DNA of 64,000 bases from NCBI GenBank assembly GCA_019828545.1, contig JACVRA010000180.1:168048-232047 (forward strand). Direction: 5' to 3'. The position numbers and the translations under genes were made by a program. The notes beneath the pieces were generated by a model. That model was not told the DNA's origin, did not search any database, and worked only from the letters and a program-made list of their open reading frames with translations. Source of the DNA: Paracamarosporium sp. OC-R06-R3. Taxonomy: Eukaryota; Ascomycota; Dothideomycetes; Pleosporales; Didymosphaeriaceae. Of this stretch, positions 10,742-23,756 are shown in pieces. Positions within the stretch are counted from its first letter, which is position 1, and the number at the start of each line of letters is the position of its first letter.

Positions 10742-12764
10742 ATGAGTGGCAAATCTACGCTCGCGGATCAATTCGCCGAGTCGACCACAACAGAATCATC
10801 ACCTATTGAGATAACACACAAAGCTGTGTCGTCACGAAGTGGAGGTCTAGAAAGCGCACTGGAAGAAGATGCCAATCTCTTAGGACAAGATGCGACAACG
10901 CGCGATCCTTCAACAAATCAATCTGAGATAGTCGAGAGTACTGCTTCGGGTGGTGAACGACGCAAGCGGCCGCGAGACCTTATCATTCAGACAAATGCAG
11001 AAGGTGGAATCGCTCTGCCTCATGTTGATGAGACAGAGCAGGCTGAGGCAGTAAAAGAGAAGCCTGTAACATGGCTGTCGCTTCCGCGGAAAGACCAGTT
11101 AGCTGTCCTCACCCTAGCTCGCCTCAGTGAACCTCTCACTCAGACCTCACTTGGTTCATACATCTTCTACCAACTCAGGTCCTTTGATCCTAGCCTGCCG
11201 GATTCGACTATTGCCTACCAAGCTGGAATTTTGCATGCTGCTTTCCCCGGCGCTCAATTCTTGACTGCAATACTTTGGGGGCGCTTTGCGGATGCCGAAT
11301 ATGGTGGTCGGAAGCGCGCCATCTCGCTCGGTTTGCTGGGTACGATGATCTCTATTATAGGATTCGGTTTCTCGCACAGCTTCCAGACGGCACTATTCTT
11401 TCGTTGCCTTGGTGGAGTGCTGAATGGCAACGTGGGAGTAATGAGGACGATGATCTCCGAGATCATTAAAGAAAAGAAGTATCAGAGCAGAGCATTTTTG
11501 TTATTGCCTATGACATTTAACATTGGCGTTATCATAGGACCGATACTTGGTAAGCTGTTCTTCTGATGTGATGTATTCGGTGGGCTAACGCGAAGAAGGT
11601 GGCGTACTGGCTGATCCTGTGGGTAGCTACCCATCCGTATTTGGACCTGGATCACTGCTCGGTGGTAAAGAAGGGGTTCGATGGATGACAAAATCGCCGT
11701 ATGCTTTACCAAATCTAATCAGCGCTGTCTTTCTCTTTACGGCTACTTTAGGCATCGTCTTGTTTCTCGAAGAAACTAGCGAGCTTTGCAAAGACAAACC
11801 AGACCGAGGTCTACGTTTAGGGCGCTGGATCCAGCGCAGAATTCTCCGGCAAAGGTTTGCAGAAGACCATATGTATGTCGCTATACCTAGCGATGAATAT
11901 ACAGCGGCGTCGGCTGTCGAGATGCAACCTACTCCAACATCAGCACATCCGAATACACCCTCTTTTCGCACCAAACAAAGTACCGTGGGTAGATCAAAGC
12001 TACCCTTTCGACGCATGTGGACACCAAATGTGCTCATCACGCTGTTATCTCATGGCCTCATGGCTATGCATGTGGGAACTTTCAACCCTCTCTGGTTCAC
12101 CTACCTGTCTGCTCCACGATACGACCCGGAACACCCTCATCCGCCCGGTTTCAAACCTCATGGCTTCCTGCATTTCACTGGTGGCATGGCGCTCCCACCT
12201 CCGCGCATTGGTCTCGCTCTTGCAATTCTAGGCGTCATTGGCATAACGTTGCAACTCTTCCTGTATCCAGGACTTAGCGCCCGGCTAGGAACAGCGCGTA
12301 GTTATCGGATCTTCCTCGTGTTGTTCCCTATTGCATACTTCATTGCACCCTTTCTCAGTATCGTGCCCAGCACGTCGAAGCCTCCAGCAGGAGTTTCTGG
12401 TGCGTTCATCTGGATAGCGATAACATGTGTCCTATTCGTTCAAGTACTGGCTCGAACATTTGCATTGCCGTGTACAGCGATTCTTATCAACAATTGCTGC
12501 CCCCACCCTTCTGTCCTTGGTACTATGCACGGCGTAGGGCAGTCTGTGTCCAGTTTTACAAGGACGCTTGGCCCGGTGGTGTTTGGCTGGGTACTGGGAA
12601 AAGGTTTAGATATTGGCATCGTCACGTTAGGGTGGTGGAGTCTTGCATGCGTGGCAGTACTTGGAAGCATCGCGGCGCAGTTTGTAAGAGAAGGAGATGG
12701 GCACGAAATACTGCTCGAAGGAGAAGTGCGCGATGAAAATGGGACAGTACGACGTATTGAATAA
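10742..12764 (+). CDS. Major facilitator superfamily transporter
   Basis: Two exons (10742-11549, 11599-12764) give 657 residues. The 49-bp intron has a GTAAGC donor and gctaac branch site. The first ATG is at 10742, as upstream in-frame codons lack one. A cytosolic, polar N-terminus of about 115 residues precedes the first membrane helices. Motif A of the superfamily is present after helix 2 (GRFADAEYGGRKRA). A long polar central loop (roughly residues 320-400) splits two six-helix halves. Overall it resembles the fungal drug:H+ antiporter-like group that includes yeast Ycr023c. Substrate is unknown, and export at plasma or vacuolar membrane is likely. Confidence 0.85.
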
Positions 12765-13090
12765 GGCTGATTTAGCACTGACTTCCCACGACGGCGTGAA
12801 GGGTATCTGCACGACTTCACATATAATAGAAAGCAGTATTCAACAAGATGAAGGATTCCATCTGAGTTGTGTCAAGCGCGCCTTCCCACGCAAAGCTTCG
12901 AAACGGCACACTTTTGCTTTTGGCTTTCTCTCCGATCGTGCTGCCCAGTTCATACGCTTGCATCCAAGTTTCAGATGCGGATCATTTACTCGACATTACC
13001 CAAGGCTTAAATCGAACCAGCATGCATTTTTTTTTGTCAACTACATCGAAAATGAGGATAGGGTCGACAATAGGGAAGAGATTGATGCAC
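12765..13090. other. Convergent 3' region
   Basis: The 326-bp space between the 3' ends of the MFS gene and the HsbA-like gene. Open frames here are shadows and I see nothing else. Confidence 0.45.
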
Positions 13091-13701
13091 CTAGCTTCCC
13101 TCGTATACAGCTATCGCTCCGTCAAACGCCTCGTCAATAATGCCCTTCCCCAATCCCAGAAGCCCCGCGCTTGCAGGTACTACTTTGTTCGTCACAGCAT
13201 CAATCAACTCATCCGTATGTGCCTTCAGGACCTTCAAGTCGAGTAGTACAATTGGCGACTCAAGTGTTTTCTTGAACACTTCGTACTACGCCATGCATGC
13301 GTCAGCTTCGTATCTATCACCGTTGTCTCTCATTACACAATACATACCTTCGCGCTTAACGCCGACAGGCTCGTCTGAATCGGTGCAATCAGTCCAGCCA
13401 ACCCGCCCACAACACTGTTACTCTCTTCAGCCGTGAAGTTACCGCTTCGCTTCGTGATGAAGGTCGTCTTTAGTGTTGCGGCATCGAGAGAGGTCTCGGC
13501 GGTGATGACTGCCAGAGACTGCGGGAGCACGTGTAGTAGAGTGCCATCGAAGGCATTGACGGCTGTTGTTAGGGTTGTGAGAGAGGTATTGAGGGTATTG
13601 ATTTGTTCGAGGACTTGAGGGGCCAGAGATGGGGCGGTGCGGGGTACGTGGGGAAGGGAGAGGGTGAATGGAAGGAGGGCGACAAAGAGTGCCAAACGCA
13701 T
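13091..13701 (-). CDS. hsbA: Secreted HsbA-like (hydrophobic surface-binding) protein
   Basis: Two exons (13701-13348, 13285-13091) give 182 residues. The 61-bp intron has a GTATGT donor and a gctgac branch site. The ATG at 13701 starts a clean signal peptide (residues 1-18, LALFVALLPFTLS core). The mature chain is all-helical and rich in Thr, Leu and Ala, without cysteines, as in the fungal HsbA family (PF12296). Those proteins stick to hydrophobic solids and help recruit cutinases, or act as cell-wall galactomannoproteins. There are sequons near Asn45 (NTS) and in GNFTAEE. The family is recognised from pattern; the role in attachment or surface colonisation is inferred. Confidence 0.8.
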
Positions 13702-15578
13702 TTTGAACAATCAGGTGGTACTCTGAAGGATGCAGGCTAATGAGCACGAGAGAAAGTGTCGAAAGCACTTTTAACACAAAAGCGACAAACGGATCTCGCG
13801 GTGTACTTATAGTTTATGAAAGGATCCATCGCCGACCTGTGATGTGTTGCTTGCGAGACTGCTAGGGTCGGACGTATATCAGTATGGAGAAGGTGCGCCC
13901 GTGAACGTAGATCAGGTATTTGATCATGAAGAGACTAGGGTGACCTGACTATTTACATCACCGTCTGTTATCATCCCAATAGTGATGCGATGAATTGCAC
14001 ACTTCAGCCGTTGAGCGCAACTTGCTTGCATGTGCCCGCACGTCAAACTCCATACCCAGCCAGCATCAGAGTCTGAACGTCCCGCTCAAGGCTCGTGAAT
14101 GCGGAATTGGGGCGCCGAGGAGTAAGTTTGATGGAATGATCGGTTTCTTCGAAGATCTAGTTGCGTTCCTGGCTAAGGTGGATCCGTATAGCAGGGGTAT
14201 ATGCGGGGCCCCGCACATTCACAAGCTTCCATCAAGCTTTGACCGCCGAGCCGAGGCAAGCGTGCGTGAGTGTAGCGAAGCCGAGAACAGGGAGACTCCC
14301 TTAGATCCTAAATACCCTGCAGTCATATGATTGAGGACCTGTTTTGAAACGTAAGCTTTCGTCATGCACTTAGGATATCCCAGTACATGCTGTCGACATC
14401 CACAAACTAGTCGGTGTGGGTGGTGAAAGTAGCAATAATCCTCTATTCTCTCGCAATTAATCTGTCAGTTGGAACGAGTAAACCCATGAAGCAAATCGCC
14501 ATCTGACTTCAGATATGTTTAAACATCAACAACACGCGTTCCACGAAGCTTCCAGGATTTATAACATCTTTGCGCCTCTTATTATTTGCCTTCTGCAAGA
14601 TCCCCCTTTGGAATATGTTGCCTCGTGTCGTACCTTTATATCCCCGGTCCAACACCGTCTGCCTACGGCTTCCTCTCGTTTGCCAAATCAAGTCTCAACA
14701 CCTGTTGCAAGACTGCCGAAATACGATTCTGACGGGCAATTTCGTTTTCTGTGCGGTTCTGAAGCATCCATGAATTGTCTTCGCGATCGTCGAAGAAACG
14801 TTGTATTTTATCATATGTTGGCTGCCGTGGCGGTGTCTGACTGTAGTACAATTAGCATTTCTAACTAGCCAGCCAGCACACAGCGCAATTACCTTGGTTC
14901 ATTCTTCACACAGCTCTCATTCTTATGATTTCCAGACATTTTGTCTCTAAGCTGATAGAACCAACGTGAAGGAAGGCATGGTTTTGATGGGTTCTCCTCC
15001 TCTTAAACCGTGATTTCTGTCTTTACTTGTTCCATACTCTCAGCGTTCGACATCACCACGGCAAAATTTCGTTTCGTAGTTCCACATCTTCGAGCTGTTG
15101 AGGAGCTTAGATTTCGCGAGGTTTGGTTCTCGCACAATTGCGCTGATGCGATAGCCCTAGTACAGACAAACTTCGACACATCCGCAGGCTGAAAGATGCG
15201 GGACGGTAGAACGCCATTTGGGGGCTACAAACAGTCTGTCAAATGAGAAAGAAAGTTCTGACAAAGGAGCGCTACTCGTTCGTCCAATACTTCGCTTCAT
15301 TAATAACCCTGTCGGTGCCGCGTGCATGGCTGCATTGCATTGGCCTATCACGATGCTTGATGGCTTGACCGGAAATCAGACAGCGCTACCTGGCATTCGC
15401 ACATTCGTGCTCTTGCTAATGTAAGAGGGGATTATAGATGTTCCAACACGCAAAAGTTACCCACTCACAACACCGATACTTGTTCAATTGCGACTGTTTA
15501 GTCTGCGACGCGATTCGGCATCAATTACACATTTAGCACCCAGATTATATACGTACATTCTCTGCGTCGCGTTGCGCC
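13702..15578. other. Divergent intergenic region, 1.9 kb
   Basis: It lies between the divergent HsbA-like and zinc-finger genes. Several open frames of 60-117 codons occur on both strands, but none has a recognisable domain or consistent coding bias. No tRNA or repeat was found. Confidence 0.4.
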
Positions 15579-18553
15579 ATGGCGGGTCGATTGAGATCGC
15601 GTGCCATCGCGGATGATCCCAGCTCCGATTCTGATGAGAGTGAATATCCAGTCATGGAATCATATCGAAGATCGCGTATCTTTAACAGCAGGATCAAGAC
15701 GAAGTCTAGATCTCCATCTATCATTACGCATCCAGATACAGCCTCGCCGGCAGCCAACGTAGCGTCAATCATTGCTCGTAGGAAGACGCCATCGCCGACT
15801 GTGAAAAGTCCGGTCACTCCAACCGCTACTTCTCACATCAGTGACAGTTCTGAGCGCATACTCCATACAGCGAAAGCTTTTAAAGACACGAGTAGCGATC
15901 ATGTACCACCGCCCGCAACATCCGTCTGGTCAGGCGACTCCGGGTACCAGTCTACGCATACGACGAGGTCACCTGGCCGTCATGTGCTGACCGCTAAAGA
16001 AGAGGACGCTGCTTGGAACTTCGTGGAGCATGCGGAGGCATGTCCTAGATGTACAGACCCGGATACAAGCATTCAGAAGCAGGGCCGCCTGTGCTCTATT
16101 GGCAATCTATTGGCGCAACATGTCACGGAGTGTTTTCGCTGTGACTCACGTGGCAGCGTTAGAAGCATATCGGATGGCCAAAAAATAGTTCTAGGGCAAC
16201 ATTTCAGTAGAATACGAAAATTACTGGCGGCCATGAAGCAAACTGACTATTCTGTCGCTAACTCTCGACATCCGTCACCTTCGGGTCAGGACAGACACCC
16301 TGAAAAGGCGAAACGGTCTCGACCTATACTTCACACTGGAAAAGCACAGGGAACCGACATGGCCCGTGGTGGGAGTTCCGAGGCTACACCAATTACTCAT
16401 TCGAATGAAACGTCAATCAGCATTGTTCATCCTGCTGCAACATTAGATAAGAACCCGGACGTACATTACCGGTCTCTTACTCGCTCTTTACTAGCGCCTA
16501 GCGCATTTTCTACTCCTGAGGATGTTTCCTTGTTTAGTGCGTCAAATCGAAGTCTCACCAAACACGGTGAAAGATCAAAAAGATTATTACAGAGAGTCGA
16601 TACGAGAAAGAAATCGAAGAAAGAAATAAAAGGCACAGAGGCTGAAGAAGCTAGAGAAGAAAGTCAAAAAGAGGAATGCGAAGTAAAAGATATCGGGCAA
16701 GAAGAAACGAAACAGCATAAGCGTCAACAACAACAACAACTACATGGCCGGAATACAAGCCTAAGAGAGAGCACACCCAAAGCTGGACAAAGTAAGCAAC
16801 ATAGAAGTAATAGCGAACTACAACATTCTTTCGAGCAGGACACGCCGATTGAAAGCATAGAGACTGCATTAATAGAACCAAGCGCCCAAAATGCTCGCGA
16901 GATATCTCTCGAAAGATCGGTTATACCATCTGGAACTGATGATGGAATGCAGAGTAGCGATGGAGATAAAGAACTCCGCGACGTGGAAATTGAAGAAGAG
17001 AGCGACAGCGACTCTATTATGTCGGTTTCTGATGAATTAGAAGAAACAATGCGTACTGTACTCATGAAAGTCAACAAAGCTTTGCTTAGAGGCCTTGTAA
17101 GTCATCTGGAGGATGCGGCTGTAGACGCATCCGAAGGGTCCAACAAAAACAAAAGAGCAAGGGACTCATCGTCGGTATCTTCTTCGGAGCGGTCCGACAG
17201 GCCAAAGGTAAAGCGGACAAAAGGTGGCGGTCGAGAACCTGGGGATGATGACGGTGATGATTCTGATAATGATGATGACGACGACAACCATCGCCCGCCA
17301 ATGGAAAACAGGAGAACGGGACCATCAGGTTTACCAATTCGTCGCCTAAAGTGTCCGTTCTATCAGCGGCAGCCCGAAAAGCATTCGCGAGCTGCATGTA
17401 GAGGGGAAGGCTTTGCGGACATGGCAAAACTTAAAGATCATATCAAAAGAGTACACACCCAACCGATGCGCTGCTTCCGCTGCTGGAAAGACATGAAGAA
17501 CGACGATGAATTTGCGACTCACCTCCAGGAGACAAACTGCAGCAAGCTTCCAGAGCCAATCGATGATAGAATTCAGCATCGGATGTTGAAGAGCCTCGAT
17601 TTCAAGAAAATGCCGTATGCTCGTGCTAAGAGCACGGAGGAGAAGGTAGGCTTGTTAATCCAGACTTTTGACGTTCACAATGTTGCTAACAAATTTGACT
17701 TCAGTGGAAAATCCTGTACTCGACGCTGTTTCCAGACGACGAACAGATACCATCACCATATGACCAACACTGTTTCCCTTCTAAGCTCGAGCGCTTCCTT
17801 CATGAAGCAATTGAGGAGGAGCTTACCAAGGAGCTAGCAGCAGAACTTGAGCCTATCCTCCAGCGAGTCAAGCAACGTATACCGTCAATAATCCAAAACT
17901 GCAAGCTGAAATTATCCGGAGACAAAGACAGTCCGTTCAGTGAAGTGGGTTGTACTCCGAAAACCCCCCAAGTTTGTCGCGAGCCAGAGCCAGAAACTAG
18001 TACACAATCAAACTCGACACCGGACAAGTTGTGTCCAGGTACTGGAGATGTGTTGCAACTAGACAAAGGGAAACGCCCCTCCAAAGACCGATTGTCGTGC
18101 TCTACGTCAAGTTTAAGTGGGTTCCAGGATTCGCGACATAACTCGTCCCCGGAGAGTGTTTTCGATGACCATATTCCACCTTGGCTTCACGCCCAAAATG
18201 ATTGGCCTATCAATGACAATGAGTCGGTTCCATTCCCCAACGATCAACCCAGAGATTTGCCAGATCAATTCACTCTCCTGCCCGAGTTCGATACGGAAAC
18301 ATATTTTTCTACACAGGGCATAGCGCTACCCTTCCCATACACCACTGGAATACAAACCGAGCAGCCACAGGCTGATCAACCCCAAGTCGCATTCACTTTG
18401 CCCAAAGATTCTGTCAATATGGACGGCAACATCATGTGGCCATTGGAAGGCAGCTCACACGATTCCTCATACGCACAACCACCCGAAAAAGAACGACACG
18501 TGGACTTTGGACCATCCACCGGAGGTTTCGATCTGAACCAGTATTTCAGTTGA
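15579..18553 (+). CDS. Large zinc-finger-like nuclear protein
   Basis: Two exons (15579-17645, 17705-18553) give 971 residues. The 59-bp intron has a gctaac branch site. Residues 1-560 are low-complexity, with Ser-, Arg- and Glu/Lys-rich blocks and a Gln run encoded by CAA repeats near 16725-16740. A strongly acidic stretch (Asp-rich, about residues 555-570) comes next. From about residue 590 there is a paired Cys/His region: KCPFY...C...HIKRVH, then MRCFRCW...H...C. This fits the degenerate C2H2-like module common in large filamentous-fungal proteins. Directly after it comes the family block WKILYSTLFPDDE, which spans the splice junction. The C-terminus is Pro/Asp-rich and may activate transcription. 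A role as transcription factor is plausible but unproved. Confidence 0.75.
16724..16743 (+). repeat. CAA trinucleotide run
   Basis: About five consecutive CAA codons inside the zinc-finger-like gene encode a short polyglutamine stretch. The length may vary between isolates. Confidence 0.7.
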
Positions 18554-19193
18554 AAGCAAAAGAGACATGTCCAAGCGTATCAATGCTGATGTCCTGCACA
18601 CTTTTTGCAGGAATATCTTACGGGGAGGCGAAGTCGAAGCTAAATCCGATACAAAGCCAGCATTTTTGCAGTCTCCGTCAAGATTAGAAGGATCTTCAAG
18701 TCGAAGTGCAATGAGGTGACAAGATGACTTTCCACGGAAGCAACATCGCCCCTTTGATTGGCTGGCCCGCGCCCAACCGCACTTTCGGCTCCCGACCACC
18801 AAAGCCACAGCTCAACATCACGCACGAGGACCCGGATTTCGCCGCACAGGATCTTAATCATCCATTTGATTGACATTGTTCGATTCGCGAATTATCCAAT
18901 TTCGCGCCATAACTATGCGCGCTTAGAAAGCGATGGCGCCCAGATCTAGCCCAGATCCATCCATCAAGAAGAGTGCTGCGGCACAGAAAAGAGATGGTCC
19001 CAGTGTCTGATCCTACATCCAAAGAACCACACGGAGATGGGATGCCGCGCCGCAAACGCCAAGATCCAAGCCCCAAAGATGCCTAGATGCAAACACACAA
19101 AGGTATAGAAAAGCGCACATATACAAGTCCCTTTAAGTCGTCCTAGTTGTGAACGTAAAAGTCATCATTGTTCGTCATACCTCGGCGGCCAAT
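18554..19193. other. Convergent 3' region
   Basis: Space between the 3' ends of the zinc-finger-like gene and the mitochondrial carrier gene. Short frames only; nothing recognised. Confidence 0.45.
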
Positions 19194-20280
19194 CTACTTC
19201 GTGATGAAGCCGAGGTAGTCCGCAACGACGAGTGTAACCATCCTGCTGGTTGTCAGAATTGCTCTTCGCTTCTCCGTGAGTTTTTGTGGGAACTTACGCA
19301 TGCGGTGCGATACGCACATAGTATGTGCCGAATCCTCTGTAGAATCGCAAAAGGCCTTCGTCTCTTGCTACTTGCTTGAAGCAATCAAACATACCCTTGT
19401 ACGGCAGAGATCCATCTGCCGCCCTGGTCTGCTTCTGCAACCTGGTCTTCACAAAGTCAAATGGCAAGCTGAAGAAGCTGGCAAAGAATCCGGCCACCGC
19501 TGACGCAGTGAGGGTTTGCGTGTTCGGCGAGAGAGATGTGGACTTGAGCTGATTCTTCGCTTCGGAGAAGAAAGCCAGCTGCCCGAAGTTGAGCGCCATG
19601 GCGCGGACAACTGTCGGATAGCAGCCGGCCCATAACCGTGTCACACCCTCAGCCTTAGAGATGCGGACCAGAGCGTCGATAACGGAGGTGTAGTTTGCGC
19701 GTTGGGCGAGGGGTTTCAGTCCGTCGGATTGCATGCGGATTAGGGCCAAGTCCGCCGGGTTCCCAACCATGGCTGCAAGACCGCCCGCGGCGAGACCCGC
19801 TCCTGCACGTTCCTTGAACCCGATCTTCTGGCCCTTGGATTCTGCGGAGGCGGTCAGGGTCTTCATGAAGGTATCGAAGAAGCCGAGGCGGGCTGTTGTG
19901 TATACGGCTTGGCGGAGGAGCCCAGCACTGAGTCCCGTATAGAGATCGAGAACTTTGCCGCTGGCGACTATGTCCCTGAATACTGACACTGGGGTGGGCT
20001 TCGGGCCTGTCTTTACGCCCTCTCCCGCGAGTTGTAGTCTTACTTTGACCATATCGACTGGCTGGATGACAGTGGTGGCAGTCATGCCTGCAATGCCTCC
20101 ATTGATGAAGGGCAATGCTGCACGTACGAAGGGTGTATGGAGGAAGCTTTGCGTTGCCTGTTTGGGGTTCTCTGCGGCGTTCTTCATGGCGGCGGAAGCG
20201 TCTGCGATGGCTGCTTCTGAGGTTTGCTTCGCGCTGTCGATGGCGCGAGAGGCGGGCATTTTAAGGGTAGCTGTTGACAT
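19194..20280 (-). CDS. Mitochondrial carrier, oxoglutarate/dicarboxylate type
   Basis: Two exons (20280-19298, 19242-19194) give 343 residues. The short last exon, recovered across a 55-bp intron, adds the end of helix 6 (MVTLVVADYLGFITK). Three carrier repeats each show the PX(D/E)XX(K/R) signature: PVDMVKVRLQ, PADLALIRMQ and PFDFVKTRLQ. The second copy deviates, ending in leucine-isoleucine-arginine, which is typical of the 2-oxoglutarate/malate carrier branch (SLC25A11-like). It would exchange dicarboxylates across the inner mitochondrial membrane. An N-terminal extension of about 50 Ala/Lys-rich residues precedes the first helix. The family is certain; the substrate is inferred from branch-like features. 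Confidence 0.92.
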
Positions 20281-22015
20281 TATGGTTAGGTGAAGCTCTG
20301 TACGTAGAGTGTGGATGCGGAAGGGTCAGGTGTGATGGTTGGTGGCTTCAGCCAACAAACAGAACAATTGACTGTGAGCTTGAAGGACAGGCCTTCAATC
20401 GAACAGGACGACGAGCGGTCTATGAAGTCCATGGCGCAGGTGCTCGAACGCTCAAGTCCAGGATCATGACCGCAGGGCTGCTGCGGTGTACAGCCGCGGC
20501 CGTAATGACATGGCGTGGATAAGCGGACACCAGGAGCCGTGAGAGTTGTGGAGGCCCGAGTTCCGCTCCGCATCGATTGCTCTCTCCGAAATTCTCCGGG
20601 TGCAAATCGGGAGCCTTGTGCCCGCCAAAGTCCAAAAGAAGGAGAAGGGGAGTGAACACACCTGCAGCAGTAAGCCCACGCCAAGTCGCACGGGTGGGTC
20701 GCGCGTTGATGTCGGTTAGCCTGCCTCAACGAGCGGTCGATGTGGAGCTCGGTTGCCCTACACCAGTCTGCAGGGGCGAGCGAGGTATGGATGGGAGGAT
20801 CGTGTGTGAGTCGGCGGCACCACTCAGAAGCTGGTGAATTGGCAGAGAGATGGAGGTTATAGACGAGACGGTAGAACGGAGGGTTCCCCTCATTGTGGCC
20901 GGGCTGCACCCCGCACTACTTGGAGGTGCGCGAATCCGGCCTGCTTCGAGGCAGCTGTGCAACACGCGCCCGGCCAATGGCAGCGGCCGACCTGGAGACA
21001 GGCAGTCGACGAGCCGTGATGCACGGCGACGCGCTGTCGCGTGTACACTGTCGTCAGCAGCGTCGACGAGCTGCAAGGCGATCGTCAGGCACGGCAGCGT
21101 TGCCCTCCTGCGGTTCCGCATGTGGAATGCTCACTGGCAATGACGTAGCCGTGTTGGAGAAGGATTCAACACACCAGTGCTCTGTACCCTGCTGAGGTGA
21201 CATCTGCCTGGATGCATGTGAACGTCAATGCGGCTGCGGGAACAACATCAGCGCCCAAGCACTCTCGCACGCGCAGAGTACGTGCCTCCTCCCAACATGT
21301 TCTCAGCCTAAAGCCAGCCTCATCGCATGCGAAGTGACCTCAGTACACATGCTTCATCCATCCCTTGGCACGCCTCGTAAGCCCCAAGCGCCACGAACAA
21401 CATGTGCACGACGCGACCGCTCATTTGTTGGGCCGTCAACACTTCTTTCGTCTCATGTAGAACCGTGAGCCGCAAAGCATATTGCATGTGAGGCTGCCGC
21501 GCTTAGACGGCGCCTGTCCTAGGCGATCCGCCCCGCGGCCGAGACGTATCCTCGATACCATGAGGCGCGTACGGCAAAACCGCTCGCTATGGCATCGAGG
21601 GAGAAACAGGCGGCAGCCTGCCCTCAGACATGGGAACCGAGCCGAACCGAGGGCCTTTGTCCCGGGAAAGAGGAAGGAATTGGCATTCTCGGCCTGGGCT
21701 CCAAATTATGTTTTGGAATGTTCACCCTGGATACGTGCATCGTGCGAGCGACGAATGGGCTTGAGCATGAATCGAATTCTTCGTTGGATTCAGATGGTGG
21801 TGTGATTTGGTCCACGACGCATCTACATCGTGTCAATCGTATTTTGGTAACGTTGTACATGAGCTGTAGGTAGACCTCATTTAAAAGTCCTACAGGTACT
21901 CAGTGACTTGTGTGAACTCGTTACATGCATCGTTCCAATGTGTCAACCGGACTTAACGTCACCAATCCCGCTCGCCACCAATCGAACTCTGGGGCGGCTC
22001 CTGAACGGAAAGAGC
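20281..22015. other. GC-rich intergenic region, 1.7 kb
   Basis: This stretch is visibly richer in G and C than its flanks. It holds many overlapping short frames on all strands, which is expected from high GC. None has a domain or plausible splice partners. It contains the promoter side of the carrier gene and the 3' side of nse2. No RNA gene recognised. Confidence 0.4.
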
Positions 22016-23397
22016 CTAAGGCCTCGACGAAGGTGAGACCTTGATTGATGGCTCGATAGGTCGGGTCGGTTGCTGGGAGACTGAAAATTCTCTATCGTCC
22101 TCTGCATCACTTTCTTCTGCTTCTCGAGCTTTCTCCTGTTGCATGCGTTTGATCTTGCGCACAAGAATCGGATCGTGGTGAAGGTCGTTAATTGTAAGCA
22201 TCTGCAACGATGTTATTTCACGTTCTCCCAGGTCTGTGTGCAGAACGACTACTAAGAACCAAAACTAAGAGCGAACAAACTGCTTACCTGATCGCACCCG
22301 GTCACGGGGCATGTCACGGCCTTTTCTCCGTTCCTTGATGATCCACCTCCAATCCTCGTTGCACTCTTCCTGATTAGCTCGAATATGGCTGTTCTTTCAA
22401 AAGTGTGCGGGCATTTCGAGCTTGTGTACGGATCCTTGTACGGCAAGAACGTCAACGGGCATTTGATGCTAATGGTAGCACGCTCCATAACAATATCGTC
22501 GTCTCCATCATAATCCTCCCCATGACCGGTAACTCCCAGAGCAGGCGAGCCGGTCTCGGTGAACCACGTTTCTGGATCTGGAACCGGACGATCGTCCCTG
22601 TATGTTGCGTCGTGAACCATTTTCTTGAAATTGGCGTACGCATCATTCCTAGAGTAGCGACCGACGTATGAAATAGATGTGTAGTCGATCTTTTGACGCT
22701 CGATACGGTCCGCATACATCTCGCTGGCGCCGCTAAGGCTTGGTCGTGAGCCATCGAGAGGTGTAGGGCCTGGCGTAGGTCCCACTGACTCCTGTGTCTC
22801 CTGTTCGCCTTCTATGTCATCGTCTTCATCCTCGTCTCTGTTCTGTGTGCGCCGTCGCCGCGACTGTGACGCCCGCTGCGACATCTGCTGCGATCTCTGC
22901 GTCGCATACTCTTGCTGGAGCCGTCCTGGGGCATGGGTCCGCAACCAATCAAGAGATTCCTCGATCCGTTGTGCGGCCACGCCATTGTCAACCACCGCTC
23001 TCATGCTTTCTTCGAGTTTCTTGGTGAAATCATCGATCTGTTCTTGCAACGACGCAAGTCGTGCTTCATCTTGCTCCTGGCTCTCTGTATCAATGCCCTT
23101 TTCCCACCTCGCGCGCTGCTTGGCTACAGCTTCCTGCCGCTCATGCAGGGTGTCCAGTATGAGGCCGGCGGCGTCCGTGACCCGATCCCCAGCTTTTTGA
23201 CTATGCTCCTTCAATTGAGCTATTGACCGATCATTCAATCCACGGAGTCTTGTCTGAGCGCGTTCGTTCAGCGGGTGACACGGTTTCTTGTACGGTGGTA
23301 GTTCCTCTTCGACTGCGGGGCGGCGCGCTGGTGTGGGGACTATGGATGACCGACTGGATGTTGGCCCGACGCCCGACTTGCGGTAGCGAGACGACAT
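22016..23397 (-). CDS. nse2: Nse2/Mms21 SUMO ligase of the Smc5/6 complex
   Basis: Two exons (23397-22288, 22201-22016) give 431 residues; the intron is 86 bp. The first ATG at 23397 is used. The C-terminal third has an SP-RING (zf-MIZ): CPLTFLPY, then SKCPHTFER, then TCPVTGCDQ, with the ring closing into MLTINDLHHDPIL across the splice junction. That last block is characteristic of Nse2. The N-terminal half is helical and predicted coiled coil (about residues 50-170), where Nse2 docks on the Smc5 arm. The nuclear enzyme attaches SUMO to Smc5/6 subunits and repair factors during recombination and replication-fork repair. The acidic and Arg-rich linker (about 175-205) is probably disordered. 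Confidence 0.92.
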
Positions 23398-23756
23398 ACT
23401 CAATAACTAGGACAGTGTTCGGAGCATGAGCAAAAGTAGTATGGTTGTGTTGGCGACAGGTGAGGAGCCAGCGAGCGCGACCGCGTCTCGAAAAGGCCCG
23501 TGCACAAACGCGTAAGTCACATGATATCATTTGGCGCTCGTTTCAGTGGCTTAACGTGGACTGCTATGTACAATGTCAAGCTAAAAGTCCGGGGACTAAA
23601 TAGGTTGATCATATCAACCGTATGACAACAGGGGGTGCTGTTAGGCATGGTATAAGTGATTCATCTGTCCTGGCCGTGACATGAATTGAAAGTCAAATGT
23701 CACCGTCAATTCGTTATCAAACAATGCAGCTCAACAAGCGATGCTGTTTCGAGACC
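23398..23756. other. Intergenic space
   Basis: A 359-bp stretch upstream of nse2 and downstream of the next minus-strand gene. I see only promoter-like sequence. Confidence 0.45.

Noticed and set aside
20286..20909. 207-codon minus-strand frame
   Set aside because: It is in GC-rich DNA with overlapping frames in every phase, has no domain, and composition is not protein-like.
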